Positions 1 through 12,335 are shown, counted from the stretch's first letter. The stretch: 64,000 bases of DNA from Bufo bufo (GCF_905171765.1 NC_053398.1:49382323-49446322), one strand, 5' to 3'. Notes: generated from the sequence alone by a model not told the origin. Numbers and translations are program-made.

Positions 1-2195
1 ACTTATCCTAAATCTGGTAATACAATTCATAAAACCACAACTTATATTATATAATAAGAATAATATATCCCCTGGTCTAAAGTAGAACAGGCTTAGTTGC
101 CCATAACAACCAATCAGTGGGCGTGCTTTTGTTCCAGTGAGACAAGACGAAACAAAGGGTTATTCGTAATTCGGTCAAAGAGGCCCTTAGATTCAATAAG
201 AGTATTTTGAGGTCCAATTCTAGCCAGAACAGCAAACGTATGGTTGGCGGTAAAGGACAGTGAAGCCGATGCATGACATGGACTTCCTATGATCGGGGGG
301 GGGGGGGGGGGGTTCATATTAAAGAGCAAGCAAAAGATTCCAGGGCAATATGCACCCAGGATTTTGGGCTGTCAAGGCAAAGCATGTCCAGAAGCCTAAC
401 GCAAGCTGTGGAGTAATAATATAGGTGGCAATCTGGGAGATCAGCCCCAACTGCATCTTTAGAGCGAGTAAGGATCTCCTATTTAATTCTAGGACCTTCA
501 GGATACTAAACAAATCTCATGAGCAGCAACGGACTTGGGTCCAGTAGGTAGCAGGGATGTGGATGGGGATGGTCTGCAGAAGGTAAAGTAATTTCAGTAG
601 GAGATTCATTTTTGTGATGCGGATTCTTCCAAACCATGAGAATGCTCTAGGGTGCCAAGACTGCAAATCCTTATCAAACTGCTGAAGGAGGGGGTGAAAT
701 GATCTCTAAATGACTGGGATAAGTACAAGACAATCGTAATTCCCTAAATAGTTGATACCTACGGTGGGCCAGAAAAAGGGAAAAGAAGCTTTAAGAGACA
801 AAACAGTGGACCCAGAAAGGGAAACATTCAGAACTTCAGATTTGGTCATGTTGACCTTAACGTTGGACCTTTCCCCAAAGCGAGAAATCTCTTGCAGAGT
901 AAGTTGCAGAGTAAAGAAATAAGGGGTTGGTTACATACACTAAAAGTTCATCACCAAAAGCAGCGCAATTATACTAATGACCACTCCTGAAATATCTGGG
1001 TTGTGACGAATGGAGGTCATATGATGCTCTATGATCAAAACATAAAGCAGTGGGAAGAGTGTGCATCCCTGTCAGGTGGCATAGTGAATAAGAAAAGGGG
1101 GAGAAAGAGCGCCATTAATTTTTATATGCGCAGAAGGGGATTGATATAGACTGGGAATCTTAGATGAAAACCATGGGCCTAGGCCAATCTAGGAAAGAGT
1201 AGTACGTAACGAGGGCCATGAAATTCGATCAAAGGAGACTTTTTCCGCATCTAGAGAGAGAACCATAAAGGGGAAAATAGTCTTCAGCGTGTTATCACGA
1301 GCCTCCCTCCCTGGCACAAACCCTACCTGGTCGGAATGGATTAGAGAAGGTAGAAAAGCATTAATTTGACTTGCCATGAGTTTTGTATACATTTTAATGT
1401 CTACAATCAATAGGGAATTCAGATGATAACTCACACAGACTTGGGGATCTTTGCCAGGTGTAGGAATCACTGCTATATGTGCTTCTGTGGACTGGGCAGG
1501 GAAGCGCAGACGATACCCCATTAAAGACCTTGAGTAGAAAAGGGGAAAGAAGTTGAAAAGTTGAATCTAGCTGTAAACCCATCAAAGGGTTCTCCAAACG
1601 GGCAGAATCCTCCTCAGACAGATGAGCAAAAGAAGAAGGGGGCAAGAGCCCAGGCTCCAAGTGGTCAAGTGATGGATATGTTAAATAATAGAGCCCAGAA
1701 TAAAAGGAGTGAAAAGAGGAAGCAATTTCTTTGGTGGTATGAACTGCACGACCAAGTCGGTTTTAATGGCCAGGGTATGGGAACTGGCTAGTTGTTCCCT
1801 AAGAGCCAACAAGTGCCCACTCTTATCTCCATATTCGTAAAACTTGCTACGACATGTATGAATAATACATTTATAGGAGGGCTAACAGACGCTTAGCCTC
1901 TATACGATCATTCTGAAGCTCTTGAAAGGTGGGCAAGGAGAGTGTATGCTTATGGTTCAGTTCAATGGAGGCAACCTTTTAGAGGGCAAGGTTGACTGAG
2001 TGAGCGTTCTCTTTTTTGAGATGGGACCCATGTTTAATAAGAACTCCATGAATGACGCATTTGGGTGCCTCACACTAACAGGGGTGGCCTTTAGTCTTTA
2101 GTGTGATAAGTAAAAAAAGTTAGTTATGGATTGAGCAATATCCACAGAGCACAATGCGTCAAGAAGGAGGGACTCATTTTACCTCCATATCCATT
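1..2195 (-). mobile_element. Degenerate L1/Tx1-like LINE fragment (ORF2, linker plus reverse transcriptase)
   Basis: Reading the minus strand from about 2195 down to 1 gives, in several frames, the linker between endonuclease and reverse transcriptase and then the RT domain of an L1-type ORF2. The clearest part is 1521-1189. There 'PGKDP' is followed by a decayed 'SYxxxSLLxVDIK' motif, then 'SDQVGFVPGREARDNT', then 'SLDAEK', the RT motif A region, which is broken by extra residues before 'FDR'. Stops and frameshifts occur throughout, so it is inactive. No endonuclease, ORF1, poly(A) tail or target duplication is visible. The fragment may continue left of the window. It lies upstream of the first visible sulfotransferase exon. 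The right boundary is approximate. Confidence 0.8.
295..312. repeat. Poly-G tract
   Basis: An uninterrupted run of 18 G lies within the LINE fragment. It is a simple homopolymer whose length is likely to be unreliable in sequencing. Confidence 0.9.
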
Positions 2196-2372
2196 CACCT
2201 TTAGTGAGAAAGGGAATATGAAGGGTACAATATTGGTTCGTTTTTTACATCCTATTGTATGACTTGGCTGATCCACTTTATGTTAGAAAATATTTCTTAT
2301 TTCCTGATTTACACATCCAGTTTATGGCCATTAATATGTTTTAGATTTCAATGATATAGATATTAATAATGA

Positions 2373-2543
<171 letters not shown>

Positions 2544-2885
2544 TAGAGTAAATATGTTATCATGTGCAAAGATCTCCACTTCAACAGCTGAAATTGACCA
2601 ACCAGGCTCAATTCACATTAGTGTCATGGCTTCCATTCGTAACAGAGCTATGACAGTTATGCTGGGTGCTTTAGGGTAGCCACCAGTACTTTTCACAGAA
2701 TGCCAAAAACTCAGATGGGAACTGAGCCTAAGTTTACTGCAGTATTTTTCAATATAGAAAATAAATCAGTTTGATGGTCATGTGCAGCTCCTCCTCTTTT
2801 ATTATAGATTCAAAAAATCTCCCCAGTATTGGAATCACGAGGATACACTAGATTACATAAACCTAAATCTTGTTTTCTCTAACAG

Positions 2886-2983
2886 GTATAGAGCAACTTA
2901 ATGCCACACCATCCCCAAGACTAGTGAAAACACATCTCCCCATTCAGCTGATGCCAGAGTCTTTTTGGGAAAAGAACGCAAAG
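2886..2983 (+). CDS. SULT1-like exon (catalytic histidine)
   Basis: This exon is 98 bp, with acceptor AACAG and donor GTAGCC. It joins in phase to the preceding exon to complete a Gly codon and reads GIEQLNATPSPRLVKTHLP and onward to SFWEKNAK. The His in KTHLP is the general base that activates the acceptor hydroxyl in this family. The exon ends exactly on a codon boundary, as SULT1 genes do here. It is intact. Confidence 0.93.
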
Positions 2984-3518
2984 GTAGCCATACATTTCAA
3001 GATAAGGCATGGTATTGTATTATGATGATGATTACATAAGACTGCAAATATTAACTTAGGTCTGAAATCTCAATCTCAAAGCACACTACATGGGTATAAG
3101 AGTAATTTCATAAAAGCTCCTGTCTGTTAAAGAACTGCCAAGAAAGTTATACGTGGATTAAAGGGATTGTCAGAGTTAAGATAAATAAAAATAAAAAAAT
3201 TAAATGGCAGGGAAGGGGTTTAAATAATGAATACTTACAAGCCCAATTTGCTCTACCACTGCTTCTCTGGTCCTCCAGGTCTTTACATGTTTTCAGTAGT
3301 GATGTTCCTATATGCTGCACATAACCACTACCTCAGCAATCCTGTATTGTATCCCGCTGAGGTCAGTGACTGGCTGCAGCATTCACATGTGGTATATGGG
3401 CACATCATCACTTCAACAAAGACAATGACTTCATGACTGCTGCAGCTAGAAGGATCACAGCACTCCTCTGTTTGCATATTTATCTAGGTCTATCAAGAGA
3501 ACAATGGAGCTATCATTC
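2984..3518. other. Intron sequence, unclassified
   Basis: Intronic DNA. From about 3155 to 3450 the text resembles a dispersed amphibian repeat, but I see no terminal repeats, target duplication or reading frame that would classify it. Confidence 0.3.
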
Positions 3519-3519
3519 T

Positions 3520-3753
3520 AATGGGCTCTTTACACAGGCCGACAATTGAAACGATCACATGATCTTCTGCCGGGAAACAACGAGACAGTATGGGGAAGAG
3601 CGATGTCATTAGCGATCGCTCCTCCCCATACTCAGGAGGAGCTCGCTGCATGTAAATGCAACTGGTCTCCTCCGCTAGTGATCAGCAAGTTTTCGGGAAG
3701 GAACGCTTCCTTCCCGACAATCTGCTAGATTGTTGTCCCATGTAAAGGGACCA
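3520..3753. mobile_element. MITE with imperfect terminal inverted repeats
   Basis: The left end, reading GGGCTCTTTACACAGGC then CGACAATTG, is an imperfect inverted match to the right end, which reads ACAATCTGCTAGATTGTTG then CCCATGTAAAGGGACC. The interior holds further self-complementary stretches such as CTTCCTTCCCG. There is no coding capacity. The superfamily is not determined. Confidence 0.6.
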
Positions 3754-4140
3754 TAAGTGTCACAAGCTGGGAACAACATATTGGCCACTGAAATGCCATA
3801 TCTATGGGGGGAAATGCAATATTTACTGTGCACTGTCCACTGCACATTAATTTTTATGAAGCACTTGCAGGGTCAAAATGTTCACTACACCCCTTGATAC
3901 TCACATTGAGGTGTAAAGTTTCCAAAATGGGGTCACTTTTGGGGGGTTCCTTTTATTTTTTTTACATTATAGGCTCTCCATGGTAATGGCTCTGTAAATC
4001 ATCATACTGTTTCTCAAATGTGCATGGTGCTCTGGGCACAGCATACTGAAATGGCATATTTGTAAGAAAATAGCAGTTTTTACTTTGCACCATACACTGT
4101 GCATTCATTTCTGCAAAGTACCTGTGCTGTCAAAATTGTA

Positions 4141-4588
4141 ACGCTTGTATATAGGGACAGGCACGTACAGTGATCCATGACCTGGAACACAGCCCGCTTT
4201 CCCTATCTACTTGCAGTACGAGCCCTAGCTAGCAAGAAGCGAATAGTCAAAAGACAAGCCAATATCAGAACCAAATGGGATACACAGTACAACTCACAGT
4301 GGTCAAAAGACAACCCAAGGTCAGAAACACAAGCAATCTAAATGATTCCAAGAACCAGGAACCTAGCTAGTAAGCCTATACAAGAATATCACTGGCACTA
4401 GTATCTGGCCAGGAACGGGTTTAAATAGAGCACCGAGTCCCAGGATCAGAACCTGATAGGTCATACATCGGCACACCTTTAGTCAGAACACAGCACACAA
4501 GAATAGAACAGCTGAGCAATCAACCCACTGTTAGTTACCTACATCACACGCCCACTGTGGGGAGAAACAGAGCATTGCATCCTTTTGC
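4141..4588. repeat. Unclassified dispersed-repeat-like insertion
   Basis: About 0.45 kb with two related sub-blocks containing 'agtcaaaagacaagccaa' and 'ggtcaaaagacaacccaa'. It interrupts the module repeat. There is no frame or terminal repeat that I can assign. Confidence 0.3.
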
Positions 4589-4786
4589 TGAGGGCTCATG
4601 CACACAGCCGTTGCCCGGCCGTTCTGTGCATTCGGGATCGCAATTGAGGGTCCCCAAAGCACGGGCGACACCAGTGCGGCTGCCGCAGATGAATCCAGAC
4701 CCATTCAACTTGAATGGGTCCATGATATCTCCGCACCACAAAAAATTGTATATTGCGGAACTGCTGATTGTGAACATGAGCCCTAA
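4589..4786. mobile_element. MITE, TIR of GAGGGCTCATGCACAC type
   Basis: The left end GAGGGCTCATGCACACAGC is inversely matched by the right end GTGAACATGAGCCCT. The interior carries the palindrome CCATTCAACTTGAATGG. It is the same family type as 13110-17930 and resembles 36925-37311. It is non-coding. Confidence 0.6.
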
Positions 4787-5343
4787 GGTTGCTGCTACAT
4801 CACCAGGGGTGTGGCTTTGCAGTGTGTCTTTCAAATAGCTTGAAAACCATTCCAGCAAAATCTGTGCTCCAAAAGCTAAAAGGCAATTTTCCATTTTGAG
4901 TCCTGCCATATGCCACACTCAGGACAAACTGCTTAACAAATAATAGGGTGAATTAAAAATTTTGAGCTAAAACTTCATATTAATGGTAAAAACAGATTTT
5001 CATTCATTTTAAAAGCCCAATTCTTTTATAAAACATCTGTGGGGTTAAAAAAATATACCCCTATATAAATTCCCTGAAGGGTACAGTTCCAAAATGGGGT
5101 CACTTATTGGGAGTTTATACTGTACTGCGAGGGATCTGCAAGTGAGACATGGTGCCTGAAAACCATTAATTAGTGCTCCAAAAGCCAAACAGCTCTCCCT
5201 TCTGCTGAGTGCTCATACTGGATTTGTGGTGTAAGGTTTATCTTACAATCCATGTGAAAATTAAAAATTTTGAGCTAAAACTATATGTATTATTGGAAAA
5301 ATATAAAATGTTTCATAACCCAATGCTGAAAACTTCTGTGAAT

Positions 5344-6927
5344 GATATGGATTTCTGCACAAATTGGTCATATAATTTTATCTGATCTTCATCTAAGTCA
5401 CAACAATAGACAATCACAGTCTGCTTAAACTAATAACACACAAAGAATTAAATTTTACCATGTTTTTATTGAACACACCATGTAAACATTCACAGTGCAT
5501 GTGGAAAAAGTAAGTGAACCCTTGGATTTAATAACTGGTTGAACCTCCTTTGGCAGCAATAACTTCAACCAAACATTTCCTGTAGTTGCAGATCTGACGT
5601 GCACAACGGTCAGGTGTAATTTTTGACCATTACTCTTTACAGAACTGTTTCAGTTCAGCAATATTCTTGGGATGTCTGGTGTGAATCGCTTTCTTGAGGT
5701 CATGCCACAGCATCTCAATCGGGTTGAGGTCAGGACTCTGACTGGGCCACTCCAGAAGGCGTATTTTCTTCTGTTTAAGCCATTCTTTTTTTTATTTACT
5801 TCTATGCTTTGGGTCGTTGTCCTGTTGCAACACCCATCTTCTGTTGAGCTTAAGCAGGTGGACAGATTACTTTAAGTTCTCCTACAAAATGTCTTGATAA
5901 ACTTGGGAATTAATTTTTCCTTCGATGATAGCAATCTGTCCAGGCCCTGACGCAGCAAAGCAGCCCCAAACCATGATGCCCCCACCACCATACTTTACAG
6001 TTGGGATGAGGTTTTGATGTTCGTGTGCTGTGCCTCTTTTTCTCCACACATGTTGTGTGTTTCTTCCAAACAACTCAACTTTGATTTCATCTGTCCACAG
6101 AATATTTTGCCAGTACTGCTGTGGAACATCCAGGTTCTCTTGGGCAAACTGTAAACGTGCAGCAATGTTTTTTTTAGATAGCAGTGGCTTCCTCTGTGGT
6201 ATCCTCCCATGAAATCCATTCTTGTTTAGTGTTTTACGTATCGTAGATTCGCTAACAAGGATGTTAGCATATGCCAGAGACTTTTGTAAGTCTTTAGCTG
6301 ATACTCTAGGATTCTTCTTCACCTCATTGAGCAGTCTGCGCTGTGCTCTTGCAGTCATCTTTACAGGACGGCCACTCCTAGGGAGAGTAGCTGCAGTGCT
6401 GAACTTTCTCCATTTATAGACAATTTGTCTTACAGTGGACTGATGAACAGCAAGGCTTTTGGAGATACTTTTATAAGCTTTCCAGCTTTATGCAAGTCAA
6501 CAATTCTTAATCGTAGGTCTTCTGAGAGCTCTTGTGTGCAAGGCATCATTCACATCAGGCAATGCTTCTTGTGAAAAGCAAACCCAGAACTGGTATGTGT
6601 TTTTTATAGGGCAGGGCAGCTGTAACCAACACCTCCAATCTCATCTCATTGATTGGACTCCAGTTGGCTGACACCTCACTCCAATTAGCTCTTGGAGATG
6701 TCATTAATCTAGGGGTTCACATACTTTTTCCACCTGCACTGTGAATGTTTACATGGTGTGTTCAATAAAAACATGGTAGCATTTAATTCTTTGTGTGTTA
6801 TTAGTTTAAGCAGACTGTGATTGTCTATTGTTGTGACTTAGATGAAGATCAGATCACATTTTATGACCAATTTGTGCAGAAATCCATATAATTCCAAATG
6901 GTTCACATACTTTTTCTTGCAACTGTA
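5344..6927 (-). mobile_element. Tc1-like DNA transposon, long IR/DR-type inverted repeats, inactive
   Basis: Inverted repeats of about 200 bp flank a minus-strand transposase. The right repeat (about 6728-6927) ends CTTGCAACTGTA; the left one (from about 5344) has lost its outer tip. Each repeat carries an inner copy of a motif also found at its outer end: GTTCACATACTTTTTC occurs at 6713 and 6900, and its inverse near 5503. This is the IR/DR layout of Sleeping Beauty-like elements. The element sits in the large intron between the exons at 2886 and 12209. A separate terminal fragment of the same kind lies at 28984-29130. Confidence 0.85.
5570..6546 (-). pseudogene. Tc1-type DD34E transposase, broken
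   Basis: The start ATG is the complement of 6544-6546 ([23 protein letters not shown]). A frameshift near 6470 follows. A clean stretch at 6358-5882 contains the second helix-turn-helix, then TDEIKVELFG (first catalytic Asp) and GGGGIMVWGCF. A TAG follows 'YQDIL', and more stops lie beyond it. The second Asp (QDNDPKH) and the last acidic residue in [13 protein letters not shown] can still be read to about 5720. The intact family protein is about 340 residues. It cuts and pastes the element in the nucleus. This copy cannot make full-length protein. Confidence 0.85.
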
Positions 6928-7199
6928 AATCCCTAGGTGAACTCCTTCAGGGGTGTAGTTTCCAAAATGGGATCATTAAAGAGGAAAGGAATTTTTCATG
7001 TGTTGGCACCTCAGGCCTCTGCAAACCTTAAATGGTGCCTGAAAAACATCATAATAAGGTCTCAAAATCCATAAACTGTTCTTTTATTTGTGCATTGTAG
7101 AGGGGATTAGACCCCCAAATGTTGAAGTCCCACAGTGGGACAAAAATAACAAGTAAAAAAAAAGTTTTAAAAAGAGAATAAAAAAAAATAGTTTCAAGT

Positions 7200-7659
7200 A
7201 AGGCTACTTTCACACTTGCACTTTCACTTTCCGCTATTGAGATCCATCATAGGATCTCAATAGTGGGGGAAAACGCTTTAGTTTTGTCCCCATTCATTGT
7301 CAATGGGGACAAAACTGAACTGAACAAAACGGAATGCACCTGAATGCATTCCGTTCCGTTTGGTTGCATCCCCATCGCGGACAGAATAATGCTGCCTGTT
7401 TTGTGGTGCGGAGCAAGGCGGATTCATCCTGACTCATAATGTAAGTCATGAGGATGGATTTGTTTCTCTGACACAATAGAAAACGGATCTGTCCCCCATT
7501 GACTTTCGATGGAGTTCATGACGGTTCCGTCTTGGCTATGTTAAAAATAATACAACAGGATCCTTTCATCATGGATGCAGGTGGTTATATTATGAGAACG
7601 GAAGCGTTTTTGCTGATCCATGACAGATCCAACAAAAACGCTAGTGTGAAAGTAGCCTA
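7200..7659. mobile_element. MITE, TIR GGCTACTTTCACAC
   Basis: The left end AAGGCTACTTTCACACTTGC and right end CTAGTGTGAAAGTAGCCTA are inverted repeats. The interior has a palindrome around TGAGATCC/GGATCTCA and one around CCATTG/CAATGG. It is non-coding. A related remnant with the same right end occurs at 15055-15346. Confidence 0.75.
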
Positions 7660-9560
7660 AAAAACCACCCCTTTCCCCTAATAAAGACATATAATTTGTA
7701 AAAGATAGAAGAAAAAAAACAGACATATTAGGTATCGCCGTGCCCATAATGACCTGACCTATAAAAATTTTCACATAATCCATCCTGTAAATCCATGCCG
7801 TAAAAAAAAGTTTACTGTGCCAAAAAAGCTATTTTTGTCACCTTAAATCACATAAAGTGTAATACCAAGTGATCAAAAATGCAAATGTACCCCAAAATGG
7901 TATCAATCAAACCGTCACCCCATCCTACAAACAAATCACCTCAAAAAATATATATATATGGCTTTCAGAAAATGGAGATACAAAAACATGATTTTTTTGC
8001 TTCAAGAATTCTTTTATTGTTGAAAACTAAAAATCTTTTTTTTAAAGTAGACATATGAGGTACCGACTCATCCGTAATGACCTGCTCTATAAAAATATCA
8101 CATAATCCACCCCGTCATGTGAGCGCCATAACAAATTAAATAAATATGATGTAAAAAATCCTTTTTACATCACAAAAAGTGTAATACCAAGCGATCAAAA
8201 AGTCATATGTACCCCAAAATAGTACCAATCAAACCATCACCTCATTCTGCAAAAAATTAGCCACTACATAAGACAATCGCCCTCAAAGAATAAAAAAATA
8301 TGGCTTTCAGGAAATGGAGACAAAAACATGTTTGTTTGTTTTTTCAAGAATGCTTTTATTGTGTAAAACCGAAATAAGTTTACAAAAGGTAGACATATTA
8401 GGTATTTCTGCTCTATAAAAATATCACATTATCTACTCCCTAAGGTGAATGCTGTAAAAAAAAAAAAAATTGTCACCTTGCCCCATAAAGTGTAATACTG
8501 AATGATCAAAAATCATATGCACCCAAAAAATAGTACCAATAAAAATATCAACTCACAAGCCCCTACTCAAGACAATTGGCAGAACATTTTAAAAAATATA
8601 GAGCGATCAAAAATCATATTTACTCCAAAATAGTACCAACAAAACTGTTACCTTATCCCGTAATTTCCAACATAGGGTCACTTTTTGGGAGTTTCTACTG
8701 TAGGGGTGCATCAGGGGGTCTTCAAATGTGACATGGTGTCTAAAAACCAGTCCAGCAAAATCTGCCCTCCAAAAACCATTTGGCGCTCCTTTCCTTCTGC
8801 GCCCTGACATGTGCCCATACAGCAGTTTATGACGACATGTGGGGTCTTTCTGTAAACACAGGGTAATAGATATTTTAGTTTTGTTTGGCTGTTAACCCTT
8901 GATGTGTTACAGAAAAAAATTATTAAAATGGAAAATCTGCCCAAAAATTTGAATTTTAACATTTCATCTCTATTTTCCTTTAATTCTTGTGGAACACCTA
9001 AAGGGTCAACAAAATGTGTGAAGTCAGTTTTTAATAAACTGAGGGGTGTAGTTCATATAATAGAGACATTTATGGGTGATTTCTATTACTGAAGCCCCAC
9101 AAAGTGACTTCAGAACTGAACTTAAAAAGTGGGTTTTGGAAATTTTCTTAAAAATGTTAAGAATTGCTTCTAAAATTCTAAGCATTCTAAAGTCCCCAAA
9201 AAATAAAATTACATTTACAAAATGATGCAAACATAAAGTAGACATATGGGAAATGTAAAGTAATAATTATTTGATGAGGTATCACTATCTGTTTTAAAAG
9301 CAGAGAAATTGAAATTCTAAAAATTGAAAATTTTTCCAAATTTTGGTCCATTTTGGATTTTTTCATAAATAAAGGTGAAACATGTCGGCTCAAATTTACC
9401 ACTGTCATGGAGTACAATGTGTCACAAGAAAAATAATCTCAGAATTGCTTGGATAAGTAAATGTTATCAAAAAATTACCACATAAAGTGACACATGTCAA
9501 ATTTGCAAAAAATGGCCTGGGTATAAAGTAAAAAAATGGTTCGGTCTTCAAGGGGTCAAG
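7660..9560 (+). repeat. Hairpin/tandem-module repeat family, 5'-truncated copy
   Basis: Three modules of about 300-350 bp, each opening 'acatattaggtatcgccg' or a decayed form, are followed by a module with 'tccagcaaaatctgccctcc' and the conserved tail 'aatggcctggg ... aaggggtcaag'. The order is the same as in the complete copies at 17954-21540 and 24042-27626. The upstream hairpin section is missing. Confidence 0.65.
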
Positions 9561-10304
9561 AAATCATGCCAATATAAAGTATATATTATAGTATATACAC
9601 CGTTGAGTCACATTATTATGACCATCAGCTAATATACAGAGTACTGTATCTTCCATAGTGTAGCTTGGACAGCAGCTTGGCAAGCTAGGAGTGATTCACT
9701 AAGGTCCTGGTAGCTTGTCACAGATATCTGGAGCCAAGCTGACAGCAGAGCATCCTACAGCTGCTGAAGGTTGCATGGGGGAGGATCCACAGAGTGAACA
9801 CAACAATTGATATGGTCCCACAGATACTCAGTTGGGTTCAAATTTGGGGAATTAGGAGGCCAGACTAGTACTTGGAAGTCTTGATTATGCTCTTCCAACC
9901 AATGTCCCCAGGGAAGACAATCTGCGTGTATGGGTGTATGTAATCTGCAAGGATGGATTCATACCTAAATCGGTAGAGTGCCTTCCACATGGATGAGTGG
10001 GCCCAGGGAATGCCACAGAAACATTCCCTAGACCATAATGCTGCTACCACTAGCTTGTGTTCTTCCAGCAATGGTTGCAGAGTGTTTGCTCTCTGAAGTT
10101 TCTCGCCTGTGCTGCTGCAAATTAGGACAAGTCACAAACCAGGAGACTACACCTGGCTTGTCTGTGGGATTCAAATTGGTTAATGGTCTTTCCCTGTGCC
10201 AAGGAAAATCAGCTGGCATAAGAATCAAAGATGCAAACAGCTTGCTGTATAATGGATTCTTTCCCAGATGTAGCCCATTGAACGCTATATTAACTTAAGC
10301 CTAA

Positions 10305-10615
10305 CAGTAATGGCGAACCTTTTAGAGACTGAGTCCCCAAACTGCAATCCAAAACCCACTTATTTATCGCGTAGTGCCAACACTGCAATTTATCCTGAAT
10401 ATTACCATGCAATATAGTATATCTCTATGTACTTTATTATTTAGCTATAATGGCCTGCCTACATTCAATGCGCTGCCTCTGCCGTTCATAGCGCACCCTG
10501 CGCTAATGAATGGCAGAAAAAGTCTAAGGCATAGACTTTTTTCAGGGTGCAGGTGCCCACAGAGAGGGCTCTGAATGCCGCCTCTGGCACCAGTGCCATA
10601 GGTTCGCCACCACTG
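10305..10615. mobile_element. hAT-type MITE (CAGTGGTGGCGAACC ends)
   Basis: The left end CAGTAATGGCGAACCT is an inverted match to the right end AGGTTCGCCACCACTG. It lies inside the element at 9598-11871. The flanking 8 bp share GCCTA but are not a perfect target duplication. It is non-coding. Confidence 0.65.
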
Positions 10616-10638
10616 GCCTAGGGAATCTACCCCTCCCC

Positions 10639-10828
10639 TTACGGTGATGGCACACAGTGCAGTTCTGAAATGCATTCAGGATGCAGTTTTTTATTGTTGC
10701 AAGCTGAAATTACTTAAATCATTCCCACAATGCAGAACGCCAGGGTTTTTACAAGGCTGCTAAACTGGCTAAATTTAAAACTGCATCCTAAATGCACGTC
10801 AGAACTGCACTGTGTGCCATCACCCTAA
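10639..10828. mobile_element. MITE with about 45-bp inverted repeats
   Basis: The left end ACGGTGATGGCACACAGTGC is mirrored by GCACTGTGTGCCATCACCCT at the right. The complementarity continues inward over AGTTCTGA and the TGCATTCAGGATGCAG region. The element is 190 bp, non-coding and strongly fold-back. Confidence 0.75.
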
Positions 10829-11320
10829 CACACTAATTTCAATACAACCAATTAGACATATTCATTATAAAGTAACCAATCAGACATTTTGTACAAACGC
10901 ATGATCTGAGATGTTGCAAAAAGCCCCTTTTCTAAATTTAATAATATCTTGCTATCTAAGAAGTTTCTCTACTTGCAAATATAGGAGAATGAAAGTTCCT
11001 TATAAATAATGGTTGCAAAACAGATTCAAGAAAACACAGACTATATTACTTAATTCAAAGATATATGGAGAAATTGATGACTGTTGGGCACAGCTGTGTT
11101 CATGTCAAGATTTCTTTCACACCTGAGATGCAAACATTCATCTGTTTGGTGAAGCAGAAAATGTGACTCATCGAAGAAGGCAACCCTTTGCCAACCAGCG
11201 GAGGTCCAATTCCAATACTACCGTGAAATAGGAATCCTTTTCTGCCTATTCAACTTAGCAGAGGTGCAGTGACCACCCGTCTACTTCAGAGTCCCATACA
11301 TAGTACTGAACTGTTTAGAC

Positions 11321-11467
11321 CAGGCATGCTCAACCTGCGGCCCTCCAGCTTTTGCAAAACTACAACTCCCAGCATGCCTGAACAGCCTACAGCTATCAGC
11401 CTACAGCAGGGTATGGTGGGAGTTGTAGTTTTACAACAGCTAGAGGGCCGCAGGTTGAGCATACTTG
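11321..11467. mobile_element. Palindromic hAT MITE with perfect 8-bp target duplication
   Basis: The left arm CAGGCATGCTCAACCTGCGG pairs with the right arm CCGCAGGTTGAGCATACTTG. The interior AAAACTACAACTCCCA pairs with TGGGAGTTGTAGTTTT. GTTTAGAC at 11313-11320 is repeated exactly at 11468-11475. The 8-bp duplication and CAGG ends are characteristic of hAT insertions. Confidence 0.9.
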
Positions 11468-11898
11468 GTTTAGACAGACATTTGGTGATGAGCTGCTACA
11501 CTGTAGTGTGTCGGTCTGCCCTCGCACACCCATGTAGCCAACATTCACCTCTCAAATCAATGGCACTCCGAAGTTTCCACGTTGCTTTTTTGGCAATGGT
11601 GCCATCTGTCCACTCACGATACACTTTAACCACAGCAGCCGGCAAATAGTTCACAAACTGCGCAGTTTTAGAAATACAGACATCCTTGGCCTCAAAGCCT
11701 ATAATTATCTATTTTTGGAACTGTCGCTTTTACCCAGCAACAAAGGATATGTGTACAGACAGCCTATCGCACACCTTATATACCCAACCAAGCCAGTTCA
11801 CAGCACATGACCTCCTTTATAAGGTACGGTTAATGAAAGTAGGAAGTGGTCATAATAATGTTACTCGACTGTATATACTTGATTTGCTGCTATACTAT

Positions 11899-12127
11899 TA
11901 GGATGGATTCACATGTCTGTGTGCTGGCCGTATTATATATACATCCGTAAAAGTCGGATGTGTCATGGCCCGCCTGCAGGTTTAACGACCATGACTCAAA
12001 GCATGATAGACATCTACTGTATGATGCTGTGAGTTCAGGTCAGTTATACCCATGGCCAGGCCGTGACACATCCAAGTAATACAGACGTATATTACAGCTG
12101 ACACACGTATGTGTGAATATGGCCTTA
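11899..12127. mobile_element. MITE directly upstream of a SULT1-like exon
   Basis: The left end AGGATGGATTCACATGTCTG is imperfectly inverted at the right, CACGTATGTGTGAATATGGCC. It ends about 80 bp before the exon acceptor at 12209. It is non-coding. Confidence 0.6.
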
Positions 12128-12208
12128 TTCTGGGCTTATTTATTGTGCAGATAAGTATATTCCATTTTTGCACAACACATTAAAAATAAATATATATATT
12201 CCTAACAG

Positions 12209-12335
12209 GTTATCTATTTTGCAAGAAATGCTAAAGATGTGGCAGTGTCATATTATTTCTTCCATAAAATTGTCACAGCAATGCCTGATCCAGGACCCTG
12301 GGATACATTCTTAGATAATTACATGAAAGGAGATG
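12209..12335 (+). CDS. SULT1-like exon (PAPS 3'-phosphate binding)
   Basis: This exon is 127 bp, with acceptor CTAACAG and donor GTAAGA. It reads VIYFARNAKDVAVSYYFF and then PDPGPWDTFLDNYMKGD. The Arg and Ser of the ARNAKDVAVS stretch contact the 3'-phosphate of PAPS in the family. PGPWDTFL corresponds to the common PGTWDEFL. The frame is intact. It lies 9.2 kb downstream of the previous exon, beyond a block of mobile elements. Confidence 0.93.

Larger units (their letters stand above)
3780..5343. repeat. Old remnants of the hairpin/tandem-module repeat family, interrupted
   Basis: Blocks 3780-4140 and 4787-5343, continuing after the Tc1 element at 6928-7135, repeat phrases such as TTCCAAAATGGGGTCACTT and 'gacatggtgcctgaaaacca'. 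These are diverged versions of the roughly 400-bp modules seen at 8640-9100, 19850-21000 and 48840-49260. They are degraded, with no ends visible. Block 4141-4588 between them is a different unclassified insertion. Confidence 0.5.
9598..11871 (-). mobile_element. Tc1/mariner-type element with TA flanks, carrying nested MITEs
   Basis: The left end CACCGTTGAGTCACATTATT is inverted relative to the right end, AATAATGTTACTCGACTG. TA dinucleotides flank both ends. A decayed transposase lies on the minus strand. At about 9880-9760 it reads WPPNSPNLNPTEYLWDH, the catalytic acidic-residue motif of the Tc1/mariner DDE domain, and other pieces extend to about 10230. Elements at 10305-10615, 10639-10828 and 11321-11467 are inserted in it. 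It is inactive. Confidence 0.7.
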
